Shown one piece after another: positions 1 to 8,803 of a stretch of DNA of 64,000 bases (positions are counted from its first letter, which is position 1; every line of letters starts with the position of its first letter). The stretch covers positions 62,001 to 126,000 of the forward strand of contig NZ_JAINVF010000004.1 of the NCBI RefSeq assembly GCF_020400585.1, in the 5' to 3' direction. Both the position numbers and the translations under genes were made by a program. Origin of the DNA: Streptomyces sp. NK08204. Lineage in GTDB: Bacteria > Actinomycetota > Actinomycetes > Streptomycetales > Streptomycetaceae. Below the pieces are notes generated by a model. That model worked only from the letters and a program-made list of their open reading frames with translations, was not told the DNA's origin and did no database searches.

Positions 1-2
1 CC

Positions 3-272
3 GGTGGTGAGCAGCAGCGCGTGGCCATCGCGCGGGCCTTCGTCAACCGCCCCAAGCTGCTCATCGCCGACGAGCCCACCGGCAACCTCGACCCGCAGAC
101 CTCCGTCGGCATCATGAAGCTGCTCGACCGCATCAACCGGACGGGCACCACCGTCATCATGGCGACGCACGACCAGAACATCGTGGACCAGATGCGCAAG
201 CGCGTCATCGAGCTGGAAAAGGGCCGCCTCGTCCGCGACCAGGCCCGCGGTGTCTACGGCTACCAGCACTGA
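3..272 (+). CDS. ftsE: Cell-division ATP-binding protein FtsE, C-terminal part
   Basis: The window opens inside this gene. The first codons read [12 protein letters not shown], the ABC signature, followed by the Walker B segment [13 protein letters not shown] and the H-loop MATHDQ, so this is the last ~90 residues of an ABC ATPase. FtsE pairs with the membrane protein FtsX encoded 52 bp downstream. In this family the complex transmits ATP hydrolysis across the membrane to activate peptidoglycan hydrolases during division. The start, Walker A and Q-loop lie outside the window. The FtsE name rests on the FtsX neighbour and the GNLDP form of Walker B. Confidence 0.93.
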   Translation, partial: GGEQQRVAIARAFVNRPKLLIADEPTGNLDPQTSVGIMKLLDRINRTGTTVIMATHDQNIVDQMRKRVIELEKGRLVRDQARGVYGYQH

Positions 273-324
273 CGCCGTGACCCGCCGCCCGACGATCGTC
301 CACGGAAAGGCTTAACCCGACGCC

Positions 325-1242
325 ATGCGCGCCCAGTTCGTCCTGTCGGAGATCGGTGTCGGTCTCCGCCGCAATCTGACGATGACCTTCGCCGTCATCG
401 TCTCCGTAGCCCTGTCCCTTGCCCTCTTCGGCGGTTCGCTGCTGATGAGCGACCAGGTGAGCACCATGAAGGGCTACTGGTACGACAAGGTCAACGTCTC
501 GATCTTCCTGTGCAACAAGAGCGACGCCCAGTCGGATCCGCACTGCGTCAAGGGCGCGGTCACCGAGGACCAGAAGAAGCAGATCCTCGCCGACCTGAAG
601 AAGATGCCGGTCGTCCAGAAGGTGACGTACGAGTCCCAGGACGAGGCGTACAAGCACTACAAGGAGCAGTTCGGCAACTCCCCGCTGGCCGGCTCCCTGA
701 CGCCGGACCAGATGCAGGAGTCGTACCGGATCAAGCTGAAGGACCCGGAGAAGTACCAGGTCATCGCGACCGCCTTCAACGGGCGTGACGGAGTGCAGTC
801 GGTGCAGGACCAGAAGGGCATCCTGGACAACCTCTTCGGGCTGCTGAACCTGATGAACCGGGCGGCGCTCGGCGTGATGGCGCTGATGCTGGTCGTGGCG
901 CTGCTGCTGATCGTCAACACCGTGCGCGTCTCGGCGTTCAGCCGTCGGCGCGAAACCGGGATCATGCGCCTGGTCGGTGCCTCGGGCTTCTACATCCAGG
1001 CGCCCTTCATCATGGAGGCAGCGGTCGCGGGCATCATCGGCGGCGGCCTCGCCTGCGTGTTCCTGGTGGTCGGCCGGTACTTCACCATCGACCACGGCAT
1101 GGCCCTGTCCACCAAGCTCACCCTCATCAACTTCGTGGGCTGGGACGCGGTGTTCACCAAGCTTCCGCTGATCCTCGCCACCAGCGTGCTGATGCCCGCA
1201 CTTGCCGCGTTCTTCGCCCTGCGCAAGTACCTGAAGGTGTGA
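325..1242 (+). CDS. ftsX: Cell-division protein FtsX (permease-like)
   Basis: A 305-residue membrane protein with the FtsX layout: a short cytoplasmic N-terminus, one membrane helix at about residues 20-41, a long extracytoplasmic domain to about 175, then three helices near 176-200, 226-250 and 278-298. The outer domain holds two cysteines (C63, C74) that could form a disulfide, as in the actinobacterial FtsX ectodomain, which in mycobacteria binds the hydrolase RipC. The motif RRRETGIMRLVGAS is typical of FtsX/MacB-like permeases. It follows ftsE in the same direction and ends just before a strong terminator, so the two probably form one transcript. Confidence 0.95.
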   Translation: MRAQFVLSEIGVGLRRNLTMTFAVIVSVALSLALFGGSLLMSDQVSTMKGYWYDKVNVSIFLCNKSDAQSDPHCVKGAVTEDQKKQILADLKKMPVVQKVTYESQDEAYKHYKEQFGNSPLAGSLTPDQMQESYRIKLKDPEKYQVIATAFNGRDGVQSVQDQKGILDNLFGLLNLMNRAALGVMALMLVVALLLIVNTVRVSAFSRRRETGIMRLVGASGFYIQAPFIMEAAVAGIIGGGLACVFLVVGRYFTIDHGMALSTKLTLINFVGWDAVFTKLPLILATSVLMPALAAFFALRKYLKV

Positions 1243-1253
1243 CGCATACCAAG

Positions 1254-1285
1254 AGGGCCGTACGGGCAACCGCCCGTACGGCCCT
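1254..1285 (+). terminator. Terminator after ftsX
   Basis: A perfect 13-bp inverted repeat (gggccgtacgggc / gcccgtacggccc) with a 4-nt loop at 1255-1284, followed by a short T-containing stretch. It lies 12 bp after the ftsX stop and separates the division genes from the protease gene. Confidence 0.85.
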
Positions 1286-1309
1286 TCGTGTTGTCCTAGA
1301 CTCACCGCC

Positions 1310-2476
1310 ATGTCAGGCCGTGACCCGTTCTGTCAGCCCCGTCGCATCCGCCGCGGGGCCGCCCTGACATTCGTCTTCGCCGGGGTACTGGTCGCCGGTG
1401 CCGCCACCGGCTCCTTCCCGGAACCGGGGCAGCCGGCCCGCAGGCCCGTCCCCGGCCCGGCACCCGCCGCCACGCACCAGGACGTGCAGGAGGCCGCCGC
1501 CCATGCCATGGCCGACGGCACGTCCCCCATGGAGGCGGCCGAGCGGGCCGTCAGCCGCAGCGGCGACCGCTGGGCCGCCGTCTACTCCGAGGGCGAGTAC
1601 CAGGAGTTCCAGGAGGCCCTCGACGGCCGGTACACCGGCGTCGGCCTGTGGGCGCGGCGCGAGCGCGACGGCCGTATCGAGGTGACCCGGGTGCAGTCCG
1701 GCTCGCCCGCCGCCGACGCCGGCATCCGCACGGGCGACCGGCTGCGCAGCGTCGACGGCTCCAGGGTCGACGGGCGCCCGGTCACCGAGGTGGTCTCGCT
1801 GCTGCGCGGCGACGCCCAGGACGCGCCTGCCGGTACGACGGTCACGCTCGGCCTGGAGCGCGGCAGGCGCACCTGGACCGAGACGCTGCACCGGGCGAGA
1901 CTGTCCACCGACTCCGTGACCGTCCGCAGGCTCCCCGGCGGGGTCACCGTCATCAGGATCGCCGCGTTCACCAGGGGCTCCGGCCACGCCGTCCACGCCG
2001 CCGTGCGGCGGGCCCCGGCCGGCGGCGGAATCGTGCTCGACCTGCGCGGGAACTCGGGCGGCCTGGTCACCGAGGCGGTGGACACCGCCTCCGCCTTCCT
2101 CGACGGCGGCCTGGTCGCCACCTACGACGTCGACGGCGTCCAGCGCGCCCTGCACGCCGCGCCCGGTGGCGACACCGACCGGCCGCTGGTCGCGGTGGTC
2201 GACGGCGGCACCATGAGCGCGGCCGAGATGCTCACCGGCGCCCTGCAGGACCGGGGCCGCGCGATAGTGATCGGCTCCCGCACCTTCGGCAAGGGCTCCA
2301 TCCAGATGCCGACGGACCTGCCCGGCGGCTCGGTGGCCGAGCTGACCGTGGGCCACTACCGCACGCCCTCCGGGCACGCGGTCGACGGCCGGGGCATCAC
2401 CCCCGACCTGGAGGCGGGCCCGCGGGCGCTGAAACGGGCGGAGACGGTCCTGACGGGTCTGGGCGACCCGTCGTAG
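1310..2476 (+). CDS. S41-family carboxy-terminal processing protease (PDZ serine protease)
   Basis: A 388-residue exported or membrane-anchored protease. Residues 17-33 form a hydrophobic N-terminal segment. A PDZ domain spans about 105-185 (motif [20 protein letters not shown]) and the S41 catalytic domain follows. The nucleophile is S303 in [10 protein letters not shown] and the general-base lysine is K328 in RTFGKGS; the GNSGG oxyanion motif is present at 248-252. Such proteases trim or degrade proteins by their C-termini outside the membrane. A TAGACT box seven bases before the ATG suggests a leaderless transcript. It sits between ftsX and smpB, as in S. coelicolor (SCO2967). Its substrate is unknown. 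Confidence 0.9.
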   Translation: MSGRDPFCQPRRIRRGAALTFVFAGVLVAGAATGSFPEPGQPARRPVPGPAPAATHQDVQEAAAHAMADGTSPMEAAERAVSRSGDRWAAVYSEGEYQEFQEALDGRYTGVGLWARRERDGRIEVTRVQSGSPAADAGIRTGDRLRSVDGSRVDGRPVTEVVSLLRGDAQDAPAGTTVTLGLERGRRTWTETLHRARLSTDSVTVRRLPGGVTVIRIAAFTRGSGHAVHAAVRRAPAGGGIVLDLRGNSGGLVTEAVDTASAFLDGGLVATYDVDGVQRALHAAPGGDTDRPLVAVVDGGTMSAAEMLTGALQDRGRAIVIGSRTFGKGSIQMPTDLPGGSVAELTVGHYRTPSGHAVDGRGITPDLEAGPRALKRAETVLTGLGDPS

Positions 2477-2544
2477 CGATCGAGGGCACTCCCCTAAATG
2501 GGCTTTCCCCGCACCCCCTCCATGGTGCGAAAATGGTCGGCACT

Positions 2545-3024
2545 ATGGCTAAGGAAAAAGGGCGCAAGCTGATCGCGCAGAACAAGAAGGCGCGGCACGA
2601 CTACCACATCCTCGACACCTACGAGGCCGGTCTGGTCCTCATGGGCACCGAGGTGAAGTCGCTGCGCCAGGGACGGGCCTCGCTCGTGGACGGCTTCGTC
2701 CAGCTCGACGGTCACGAGGCGTGGCTGCACAACGTCCACGTGCCCGAGTACAGCCAGGGCACCTGGACCAACCACAGCGCCCGCCGCAAGCGCAAGCTCC
2801 TCCTGCACCGCGCGGAGATCGACAAGCTGGAGTCCAAGTCCCAGGAGACGGGTCACACGATCGTGCCCCTCGCGCTGTACTTCAAGGACGGCCGCGCCAA
2901 GGTCGAGATCGCACTGGCGAGGGGCAAGAAGGAGTACGACAAGCGTCAGACGCTGCGCGAGAAGCAGGACCGGCGCGAGGCGGACCGGGCGATGTCGGCG
3001 GCCCGCAGGCGCCAGCGCGCCTGA
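2545..3024 (+). CDS. smpB: SsrA-binding protein SmpB
   Basis: A 159-residue RNA-binding protein starting [20 protein letters not shown], the SmpB N-terminus. The OB-fold core contains the conserved GTEVKSLR and HNVHVPEY segments, and the basic C-terminal tail ([14 protein letters not shown]) is the part that enters the decoding centre. SmpB carries alanyl-tmRNA to ribosomes stalled on broken mRNA. The tmRNA gene begins 95 bp downstream, so both partners are adjacent. An in-frame ATG at 2533 would add four residues; 2545 is preferred because it gives the usual family N-terminus. Confidence 0.97.
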   Translation: MAKEKGRKLIAQNKKARHDYHILDTYEAGLVLMGTEVKSLRQGRASLVDGFVQLDGHEAWLHNVHVPEYSQGTWTNHSARRKRKLLLHRAEIDKLESKSQETGHTIVPLALYFKDGRAKVEIALARGKKEYDKRQTLREKQDRREADRAMSAARRRQRA

Positions 3025-3118
3025 CGCAGGGAATACGCTGGCATCGGTGTGCGTTGGTCACGTACGATGGCACCAACACCGGACGTCGAGCCCGGTGTGC
3101 ACATTGAGAAATCAACAT

Positions 3119-3484
3119 GGGGATGATCGGTTTCGACAGCGGCTGTCGAAGCAGGGGAAGCGTGTCGAGGAAGCGGCCATGATCTCGTAAACCACAGGCC
3201 GAAAAAAATAATCGCCAACACCAAGCGCGATTCCTTCGCCCTCGCTGCCTAAGTAGCGACTTGCGAAGTGTCAGCCCGGGGCTGTTCCCGACCCGGATCC
3301 TGGCATCAGCTAGGGAACTAAACCTTGATCCCGGTCACGGGGTGAAGAGGGAAACCAAACAGTGACTGAGCCCGTCGGCGACTTGTTCGCGTGATCGCCG
3401 GGGCTGAGAAAATCACAGCGGACTGCACACGGAGAAGCCCTGGTTCCGCACCGTTGGACGCGGGTTCGATTCCCGCCATCTCCA
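3119..3484 (+). ncRNA. ssrA: Transfer-messenger RNA (tmRNA)
   Basis: The 5' end GGGGATG pairs with CATCTCC near the 3' end to form the tRNA-like acceptor stem. The T-arm is visible as GGGTTCGATTCCC, and CCA is not encoded. The resume codon GCC at 3214 opens a short frame translating to ANTKRDSFALAA, then TAA at 3250. The ALAA end is the degradation signal read by ClpXP-type proteases. The tag is 12 residues; the S. coelicolor tag, as I recall it, is ANTKRDSSQQAFALAA, so four residues appear to be missing here. A TACGAT box at 3063-3068 may be the -10 of the precursor. The gene follows smpB. Confidence 0.97.
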
Positions 3485-3501
3485 CTCATCCCATGTGGGC
3501 A

Positions 3502-3546
3502 AAGACCCCTTGGCCTGCGAAGAAATTCGCCAGGGCAGGGGGTCTT
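3502..3546 (+). terminator. Terminator after ssrA
   Basis: Outer inverted repeat aagacccc/ggggtctt (3502-3509 and 3539-3546) enclosing a second interrupted repeat (ctgcgaa/ttcgccag) with a GAAA turn. It begins 17 bp after the mature tmRNA 3' end. Confidence 0.8.
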
Positions 3547-3751
3547 GTCATGTCGCGGGAGCGCGGCGGGGCCGGTAGCGCGGTCAGTATCCGGACGCCC
3601 CGGGGGGCGCCTCACCGGGCCTTCGCCCGGCAAGTGAGAGCAACGTTCCCTTCCGGTCACCCGCAGCCACAGCACGGAAACGCTCTCTGCCTACTTTCGA
3701 GTCGCGTCACACACGATGGCAGACCGAGTACCCCGGCTAACCGGAGGCATC

Positions 3752-5122
3752 ATGACAGCCCCAGCCCCAACCCGTCGTACCGGCCGCTGGATCGAGCAGT
3801 GGGACCCGGAGGACGAGGGCTTCTGGCAGGCGACCGGGGAGCGGGTCGCTCGCCGCAACCTGTGGTTCTCCGTGCTCTCCGAGCACATCGGCTTCTCGGT
3901 CTGGGCCATGTGGTCCGTGCTCGTCCTGTTCATGGGACCCGAGTACGGGCTCACCCCGGCCGACAAGTTCCTGCTCACCTCCGTGGTCACGCTGGTCGGC
4001 GCCGCCGTCCGCGTCCCCTACACCTTCGCCGTCGCGGTCTTCGGCGGGCGGAACTGGACGGTCATCTCCGCCGCTCTGCTGCTCGTGCCGACCATCGCCG
4101 CGTTCGTGGTGATGAAGCCGGGCACCTCCTTCTCCACCTTCCTGTGGATCGGACTGTTCGCCGGGATCGGCGGGGGCAACTTCGCCTCCTCCATGACCAA
4201 CATCAACGCCTTCTTCCCGCTGCGGAAGAAGGGGTGGGCGCTCGGACTGAACGCCGGCGGCGGCAACATCGGGGTGGCCGTCATCCAGCTCGTCACCCTC
4301 GCCGTCATCGGCGCGAACGGCGGCCCGCGCGTCCTGCTCGGGATCTACATCCCGCTGATCCTCGTCGCCGCCACCCTCGCCGCGCTCTTCATGGACAACC
4401 TCTCCGCCGTGAAGAACGACACCGGAGCCGCGAAGGACGCCGCCAAGGACGCCCACACCTGGATCATGTCCTTCCTCTACATCGGCACCTTCGGCTCGTT
4501 CATCGGCTACAGCTTCGCCTTCGGGCAGGTGCTCACCAACCAGTTCGGGCGGACCCCGCTCCAGGCCGCGTACCTCACCTTCGTCGGCCCGCTGCTCGGT
4601 TCCCTGATCCGCCCGCTCGGCGGCTGGCTCGCCGACCGCTACGGCGGGGCCCGGATCAGCCTCTACAACTACGTCGCCATGGCAGCCGCCACCGCCGTCC
4701 TGGTCGTCGCCAGCATGCGCAAGTCGCTCCCCCTCTTCGTCACCGTCTTCGTCATCCTGTTCGTGCTCAGCGGGCTCGGCAACGGATCGACGTACAAGAT
4801 GATCCCCGGCATCTTCCAGGCCAAGGCGGTCGCCAAGGGGCTCGCGGGCGAGGAAGCCGCGCGCTACGGCCGGCGGCTGTCCGGAGCCTCCATGGGCCTC
4901 ATCGGCGCCGTGGGCGCGCTCGGCGGCGTCGGCATCAACCTCGCCTTCCGGCAGTCCTTCCTCTCCTACGGCTCCGGCACCGGCGCCTTCGTGGCCTTCC
5001 TCGCCTTCTACGCTGCGTGCTTCGTGGTCACCTGGGCCGTATACCTTCGCCGCTCGCCCAGCCGGTCCGAGGCCACGGCTGCCGCAGAGGCGAACGCCCA
5101 GCTCAGCTACGCCGAGGTATGA
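3752..5122 (+). CDS. narK: Nitrate/nitrite transporter, NarK-type MFS protein
   Basis: A 456-residue MFS protein with about twelve hydrophobic segments. It carries the nitrate-porter signature twice: residues around 145-180 read GGGNFASSMTNINAFFP, followed by KKGWALGLNAGGGNIG, and a second glycine-rich stretch (GASMGLIGAVGALGGVG) lies near the C-terminus. The start at 3752 is chosen because GGAGG lies four bases upstream; an ATG at 3716 lacks such a site. It probably exports nitrite or exchanges nitrate and nitrite at the cytoplasmic membrane. The HemD-like regulator gene follows 118 bp downstream, as with mycobacterial narK3 and Rv0260c. Confidence 0.9.
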   Translation: MTAPAPTRRTGRWIEQWDPEDEGFWQATGERVARRNLWFSVLSEHIGFSVWAMWSVLVLFMGPEYGLTPADKFLLTSVVTLVGAAVRVPYTFAVAVFGGRNWTVISAALLLVPTIAAFVVMKPGTSFSTFLWIGLFAGIGGGNFASSMTNINAFFPLRKKGWALGLNAGGGNIGVAVIQLVTLAVIGANGGPRVLLGIYIPLILVAATLAALFMDNLSAVKNDTGAAKDAAKDAHTWIMSFLYIGTFGSFIGYSFAFGQVLTNQFGRTPLQAAYLTFVGPLLGSLIRPLGGWLADRYGGARISLYNYVAMAAATAVLVVASMRKSLPLFVTVFVILFVLSGLGNGSTYKMIPGIFQAKAVAKGLAGEEAARYGRRLSGASMGLIGAVGALGGVGINLAFRQSFLSYGSGTGAFVAFLAFYAACFVVTWAVYLRRSPSRSEATAAAEANAQLSYAEV

Positions 5123-5150
5123 CGTAACACCGGCGACACGAAGCCGAACC

Positions 5151-5178
5151 GAGCCTGTCACGAGCCGTTGACAGGCTC
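5151..5178 (+). terminator. Terminator-like hairpin after narK
   Basis: A perfect 10-bp stem (gagcctgtca / tgacaggctc) with an 8-nt loop in the gap between narK and the regulator gene. It lacks a clear T tail, which is common in Streptomyces. Confidence 0.65.
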
Positions 5179-5240
5179 GATCGGCGTGCGGGTGCCGCTA
5201 CTCGCATCCAGTACGACGACTCGAACGCGGGACGAGAGCC

Positions 5241-6404
5241 ATGTACGAAGCCATGTCCGCAGTACAACAGCGAACGGAACAAAGGCCCCTGGCGGGGTTC
5301 ACCGTCGGCGTGACCGCCGCACGCCGCGCCGACGAGCTGGGCGCCCTGCTCCAGCGGCGCGGCGCGACAGTCGTGTACGCACCCGCCCTGCGCATCGTGC
5401 CGCTCGCCGACGACGGCGAGTTGCTCGCCGCGACCAAGGGGATCATCGACCAGGTGCCCGACGTGGTCGTGGCCACCACCGCCATCGGCTTCCGTGGCTG
5501 GATCGAGGCGGCCGACGGGTGGGGACTCGGCGAGCCGCTGGTCGCGCGGCTGCGCGGGGTGGAACTGCTCGCCCGCGGCCCCAAGGTGAAGGGTGCCGTA
5601 CGGGCCGCCGGGCTGACGGAGGGTTGGTCGCCGTCGAGCGACTCGATGGCGGAGGTGCTCGACCGGCTGCTGGAGGAGGGCGTCGACGGGCGGCGCATCG
5701 CCGTACAGCTGCACGGGGAGCCCCTGCCCGGATTCGTGGAATCGCTCACCGCGGGCGGTGCGGAGGTCGTCCCGGTACCGGTCTACCGCTGGCGCCCACC
5801 GGAGGACCTCGGCCCGGTCGACCGCCTGCTGGACTCGGCCGTCTCCCGCGGCCTGGACGCCCTCACCTTCACCAGCGCACCGGCCGCGGCCTCCTTGCTC
5901 TCCCGGGCGGAGGAACGGGGTCTGCTGCCCGAACTCCTCACGGCACTCTCCCACGACGTGGTGCCCGCGTGCGTGGGCCCGGTCACCGCGGTGCCCCTGC
6001 AGGCGCTGGGCGTGGACACGGTCCAGCCCCAGCGCTTCCGCCTGGGCCCCCTCGTGCAGCTCCTCTGCCAGGAACTCCCGTCCCGCGCAAGGGCGTTGCC
6101 GGTCGCCGGGCATCAGGTGGAGATCAGGGGCCACGCGGTCCTGGTGGACGGCGAGCTGCGCCCGGTGCCACCGGCCGGCATGTCCCTCCTGCGGGCCCTC
6201 TCCCGCCGCCCCGGCTGGGTGGTCGCCCGCGCCGACCTCCTACGGGCCCTGCCGGGCGCCGGCCGCGACGAACACGCGGTGGAGACGGCGATGGCCCGGC
6301 TGCGTACGGCCCTGGGGGCGCCGAAGCTGATCCAGACGGTGGTCAAGCGGGGGTACCGGCTGGCGCTGGACCCGACGGCGGACGCGAAGTACGCGGACGT
6401 GTGA
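5241..6404 (+). CDS. nnaR: HemD-like transcriptional regulator of nitrate/nitrite assimilation (NnaR type)
   Basis: A 387-residue two-part protein. Residues ~15-265 have the uroporphyrinogen-III synthase (HemD) fold: LAGFTVGVTAARRADEL at the start and TFTSAPAAASLL in the second lobe. Residues ~290-380 form a winged-helix DNA-binding domain of response-regulator type (LVDGELRPVPPAGMSLLRAL ... TVVKRGYRLALDP). In S. coelicolor the homologous NnaR acts with GlnR on nitrate/nitrite genes rather than making haem, and the Mycobacterium homologue lies next to narK3. Adjacency to narK supports the regulatory reading. GGACGAG precedes the ATG at 5241; M5 at 5253 is an alternative start. The gene ends two bases before the convergent HATPase gene. 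Confidence 0.87.
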   Translation: MYEAMSAVQQRTEQRPLAGFTVGVTAARRADELGALLQRRGATVVYAPALRIVPLADDGELLAATKGIIDQVPDVVVATTAIGFRGWIEAADGWGLGEPLVARLRGVELLARGPKVKGAVRAAGLTEGWSPSSDSMAEVLDRLLEEGVDGRRIAVQLHGEPLPGFVESLTAGGAEVVPVPVYRWRPPEDLGPVDRLLDSAVSRGLDALTFTSAPAAASLLSRAEERGLLPELLTALSHDVVPACVGPVTAVPLQALGVDTVQPQRFRLGPLVQLLCQELPSRARALPVAGHQVEIRGHAVLVDGELRPVPPAGMSLLRALSRRPGWVVARADLLRALPGAGRDEHAVETAMARLRTALGAPKLIQTVVKRGYRLALDPTADAKYADV

Positions 6405-6406
6405 CG

Positions 6407-6883
6407 TCACGCTGCCGCGCGCTGCGCCGGGTCCCTCTGCCTCCCACTCACCTCGAACCACAGCAGCTTCCCGGCGCCGCGGTCGAGGGGGCCGTCCCCG
6501 AGGCGGAAGCCGCCCCAGCAGTCGGCGTATGCCTGCACGAGGTGCAGCCCGCGCCCGTGCTCGGCTTGCTCCGGAGCGAGCGGAACCCGGTCCCAGGGCG
6601 GCTCCCCGAAAGGGGCGGGGATGCGCGGATGACTGTCCCAGACCCCGACCCGAAGCCGACCGCCCGCGAGCGCGGTGAGCCGCAGGGAGGCGGGGCCGTC
6701 GGTGTGCTGGTAGGCGTTGGTGACCAGCTCGGACGTCAACAGCTCGACGGCCTCGAGAACGTCGCCTCTGCCGTGACTGCTGAGCGCCGCCCGTACGGTC
6801 ATACGTGCGACGCGTGCCGCGCGGGGATCATGGGGCAGGCGAAGGGCGTACACCCAGGTGTCGGGCGGGGATACGGTGCCCAT
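6407..6883 (-). CDS. ATP-binding regulatory protein, anti-sigma (RsbW-like) HATPase
   Basis: A 158-residue single-domain protein of the histidine-kinase-like ATPase family. The N-box is ELVTNAYQHT, the G1 box VWDSHP and the G2 box HGRGLHLV, so the ATP pocket is complete. No phospho-acceptor or sensor domain is present. Streptomyces encode dozens of such stand-alone ATPases, some of which act as anti-sigma factors or serine kinases. Here the gene is divergent from an XRE regulator followed by a DUF397 gene, the composition of whiJ/abaA-like developmental clusters. The specific partner is unknown. Confidence 0.85.
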   Translation of the reverse strand: MGTVSPPDTWVYALRLPHDPRAARVARMTVRAALSSHGRGDVLEAVELLTSELVTNAYQHTDGPASLRLTALAGGRLRVGVWDSHPRIPAPFGEPPWDRVPLAPEQAEHGRGLHLVQAYADCWGGFRLGDGPLDRGAGKLLWFEVSGRQRDPAQRAAA

Positions 6884-7101
6884 GGAAACCTCCAGCGGGA
6901 GATGAGGGGCTGCGACTGGTGACTCCGCCCTGCGGTGGCTCTGCCTCGAGGTGCGCTTCCGGCTTACGGACGGGGCGTGTCAGGGGTACGGCTCTACGGT
7001 AGAGCGGTTCGGGAGATACATCTCTCAAACCGGGGAGATGTGCCAGTAGTTACCCCGTGTGGGTGACCGGAGAGCCGCGTATCAGCCTGGAAGGACCTGC
7101 C

Positions 7102-7956
7102 TTGCCGCCGACCAACAATCCCACCCTGCGTCAACGCCGTCTCGGCGCCGAGCTGCGTAAACTCCGTGAGCGGTCCGGTCTTACGGTCACGCAGGCCGCC
7201 GCATTGCTGGGCGTCAACCAGGGGCGTGTCAGCATGATCGAAACAGGCCGCAGCTCCCTGAGTGCCGACCGGGTCCGGGCGCTGGCATCCGCGTACGACT
7301 GCTCGGACGCGGCCGTGGTGGACGCCTTGGCGGCGATGACCGGGCGCCGCACGCGCGGCTGGTGGGAGGAGTACCGCGAACACCTCCCGGCCGCGCTCGT
7401 CGACCTGGCCGAACTCGAGCATCACGCAACGGGGTTGCGGGTGGCCCTCGCCATGCACATTCCCGCACTGCTGCAGACCACGGACCATGCCCGCGCCCTC
7501 TTCCGGGCCGTGGTGCCGCCCATGCGGCAGTACGAGATCGAGCACCGCCTCACACACCGTGTGAAACGGCAGGCGATCCTCCACCGGGAGGATCCACCGC
7601 CGTATGCGGCGATCATCCACGAGTCGGCTCTTCGCATTCGGTTCGGCAGCTCCGACGTCAGGCGTGGGCAGCTCGAGCATCTCCTCGACATGGGCCGGCT
7701 TCCGAACGTCACCGTCCAGGTGATCCCGTTCGACGCGGAGTACTACCCGAGCACAGGTCAGTCCTTCGACTACGTCGAGGGCCCGGTTCCGCAGCTCGAC
7801 ACGGTCCAGCTCGACACCCACCACGGAGGCTGCGGATTCCTCGACGCGGAGGCACAGTTGAGCAAGTACCGTGCTGTGCTGGATCACATGGAGTCCTGCG
7901 CACTCGGCCCCGCCGAGTCGTGTGACTTCATCGAGAGCCTCATCCGGGACATCTGA
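7102..7956 (+). CDS. XRE-family regulator with DUF5753 domain (WhiJ-like)
   Basis: An N-terminal helix-turn-helix (GAELRKLRERSGLTVTQAAA, then GRVSMIETGRSSLSADRV) is followed by a DUF5753 domain of about 190 residues (PALLQTTDHARALF ... FDAEYYPSTGQSFDYVEG). I choose the TTG at 7102 because GGAAGGA lies six bases upstream; a GTG at 7057 would add 15 residues but has no ribosome site. Proteins of this family act with a small downstream DUF397 partner in Streptomyces differentiation and antibiotic control (whiJ/bldB/abaA-type loci; the SCO4441/SCO4442 pair). The DUF397 gene follows 9 bp later. Target promoters are not evident. Confidence 0.88.
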   Translation: MPPTNNPTLRQRRLGAELRKLRERSGLTVTQAAALLGVNQGRVSMIETGRSSLSADRVRALASAYDCSDAAVVDALAAMTGRRTRGWWEEYREHLPAALVDLAELEHHATGLRVALAMHIPALLQTTDHARALFRAVVPPMRQYEIEHRLTHRVKRQAILHREDPPPYAAIIHESALRIRFGSSDVRRGQLEHLLDMGRLPNVTVQVIPFDAEYYPSTGQSFDYVEGPVPQLDTVQLDTHHGGCGFLDAEAQLSKYRAVLDHMESCALGPAESCDFIESLIRDI

Positions 7957-7965
7957 GAGAGCGAC

Positions 7966-8157
7966 GTGCACACACTCCACTGGCAGAAATCCACCTACAG
8001 CGGCGACAGCTCGAACTGCGTCGAGATGGCTCCCACCGCCACCGCGATCCACATCCGCGACTCGAAGAACACCACTCGCCCCCACGTCACCGTCACGCCC
8101 TCCGCCTGGGCGGAGTTCCTCTCGTACGCGGCTCTCGGAACACGGCCGCGTGGCTGA
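7966..8157 (+). CDS. DUF397 small acidic regulatory partner
   Basis: A 63-residue protein with the DUF397 pattern: WQKSTYSGDSSNCVEMAP near the N-terminus, IHIRDSKN in the middle and WAEFLSYA near the end. It starts with GTG nine bases after the XRE gene and is almost certainly cotranscribed with it. In characterised pairs the DUF397 protein binds or antagonises the XRE protein, and TA-like behaviour has been proposed for them. Confidence 0.9.
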   Translation: MHTLHWQKSTYSGDSSNCVEMAPTATAIHIRDSKNTTRPHVTVTPSAWAEFLSYAALGTRPRG

Positions 8158-8342
8158 CGAGGGTCGGGCTGGAAAATGTCTCGATCGGATCTGAGTGCAC
8201 GCGGGCACGGACGACCCTGAGTCACGTCGTGTCAGGGCCCGAAACCGGTCGATGCGATCTTGGTCGCGGGGACGATACCTTGACCGAGCGAAGGCGCCCG
8301 AAGGCCACGGATGCATGTGAACGCAGGGGAAGGTAGTCGCAC

Positions 8343-8801
8343 ATGGCTTGGGACGAGTGGGAGCAGCTCAAGGCCGAAGCGGCATCACGGCAGTCGGCCC
8401 GGATGCAACTCAACAGCATCCCGGCGGAGCCGGGCGGCGGCGGCACGGGCGCGTACGGCGATCTCAAGGTCCACGACAAGGACCTCGCCGCCGTGGGGAA
8501 CGCGGCCCGCGAGTTGCACAAGGACTTCGGTGACGTCAGCGACAGAGCCCGGCTTTCGTCCATGAGTGTCGTGGACAGCATGAAGAAGAGCGACGGCTTC
8601 CAGCTGGGCGAGGCCATGGACCATGTCGCAGTGCACTGGGTGGACCAGGCGCAGTCGCTTCTTGACGCCACGGCCCACATCGCCAACCACCTCCATGTCA
8701 CGCAGAGCATCCACGCCAAGGACGAGGTCTACATCGCCGGCACGATCAGCAGCATCGCGACGCTGGACCAGGGCTTCGACGAGAGGACCACGGGCAAGTA
8801 G
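8343..8801 (+). CDS. Small helical WXG/ESX-like protein of DUF6571 locus
   Basis: A 152-residue, mostly helical protein without signal peptide or membrane segment. It begins MAWDEWEQLKAEAASRQ. The centre (DKDLAAVGNAARELHKDFGDVSD ...) resembles the single-domain EspC/WXG100-like proteins that pair with larger secreted partners. It lies two bases before the DUF6571 gene and shares its direction, and similar gene pairs are known to me from other Streptomyces. It may be a co-secreted partner or chaperone. The family assignment is by pattern only. Confidence 0.7.
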   Translation: MAWDEWEQLKAEAASRQSARMQLNSIPAEPGGGGTGAYGDLKVHDKDLAAVGNAARELHKDFGDVSDRARLSSMSVVDSMKKSDGFQLGEAMDHVAVHWVDQAQSLLDATAHIANHLHVTQSIHAKDEVYIAGTISSIATLDQGFDERTTGK

Positions 8802-8803
8802 CC

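Noticed and set aside
3660..3751. GlnR box upstream of narK
   Set aside because: GAAAC- and GTCAC-like half sites are present but not with the required 6-bp spacing, so I do not call a site.
5241..6404. Ordinary haem-pathway HemD enzyme
   Set aside because: The C-terminal winged-helix domain and the narK neighbour indicate a regulator; no other haem genes are nearby.
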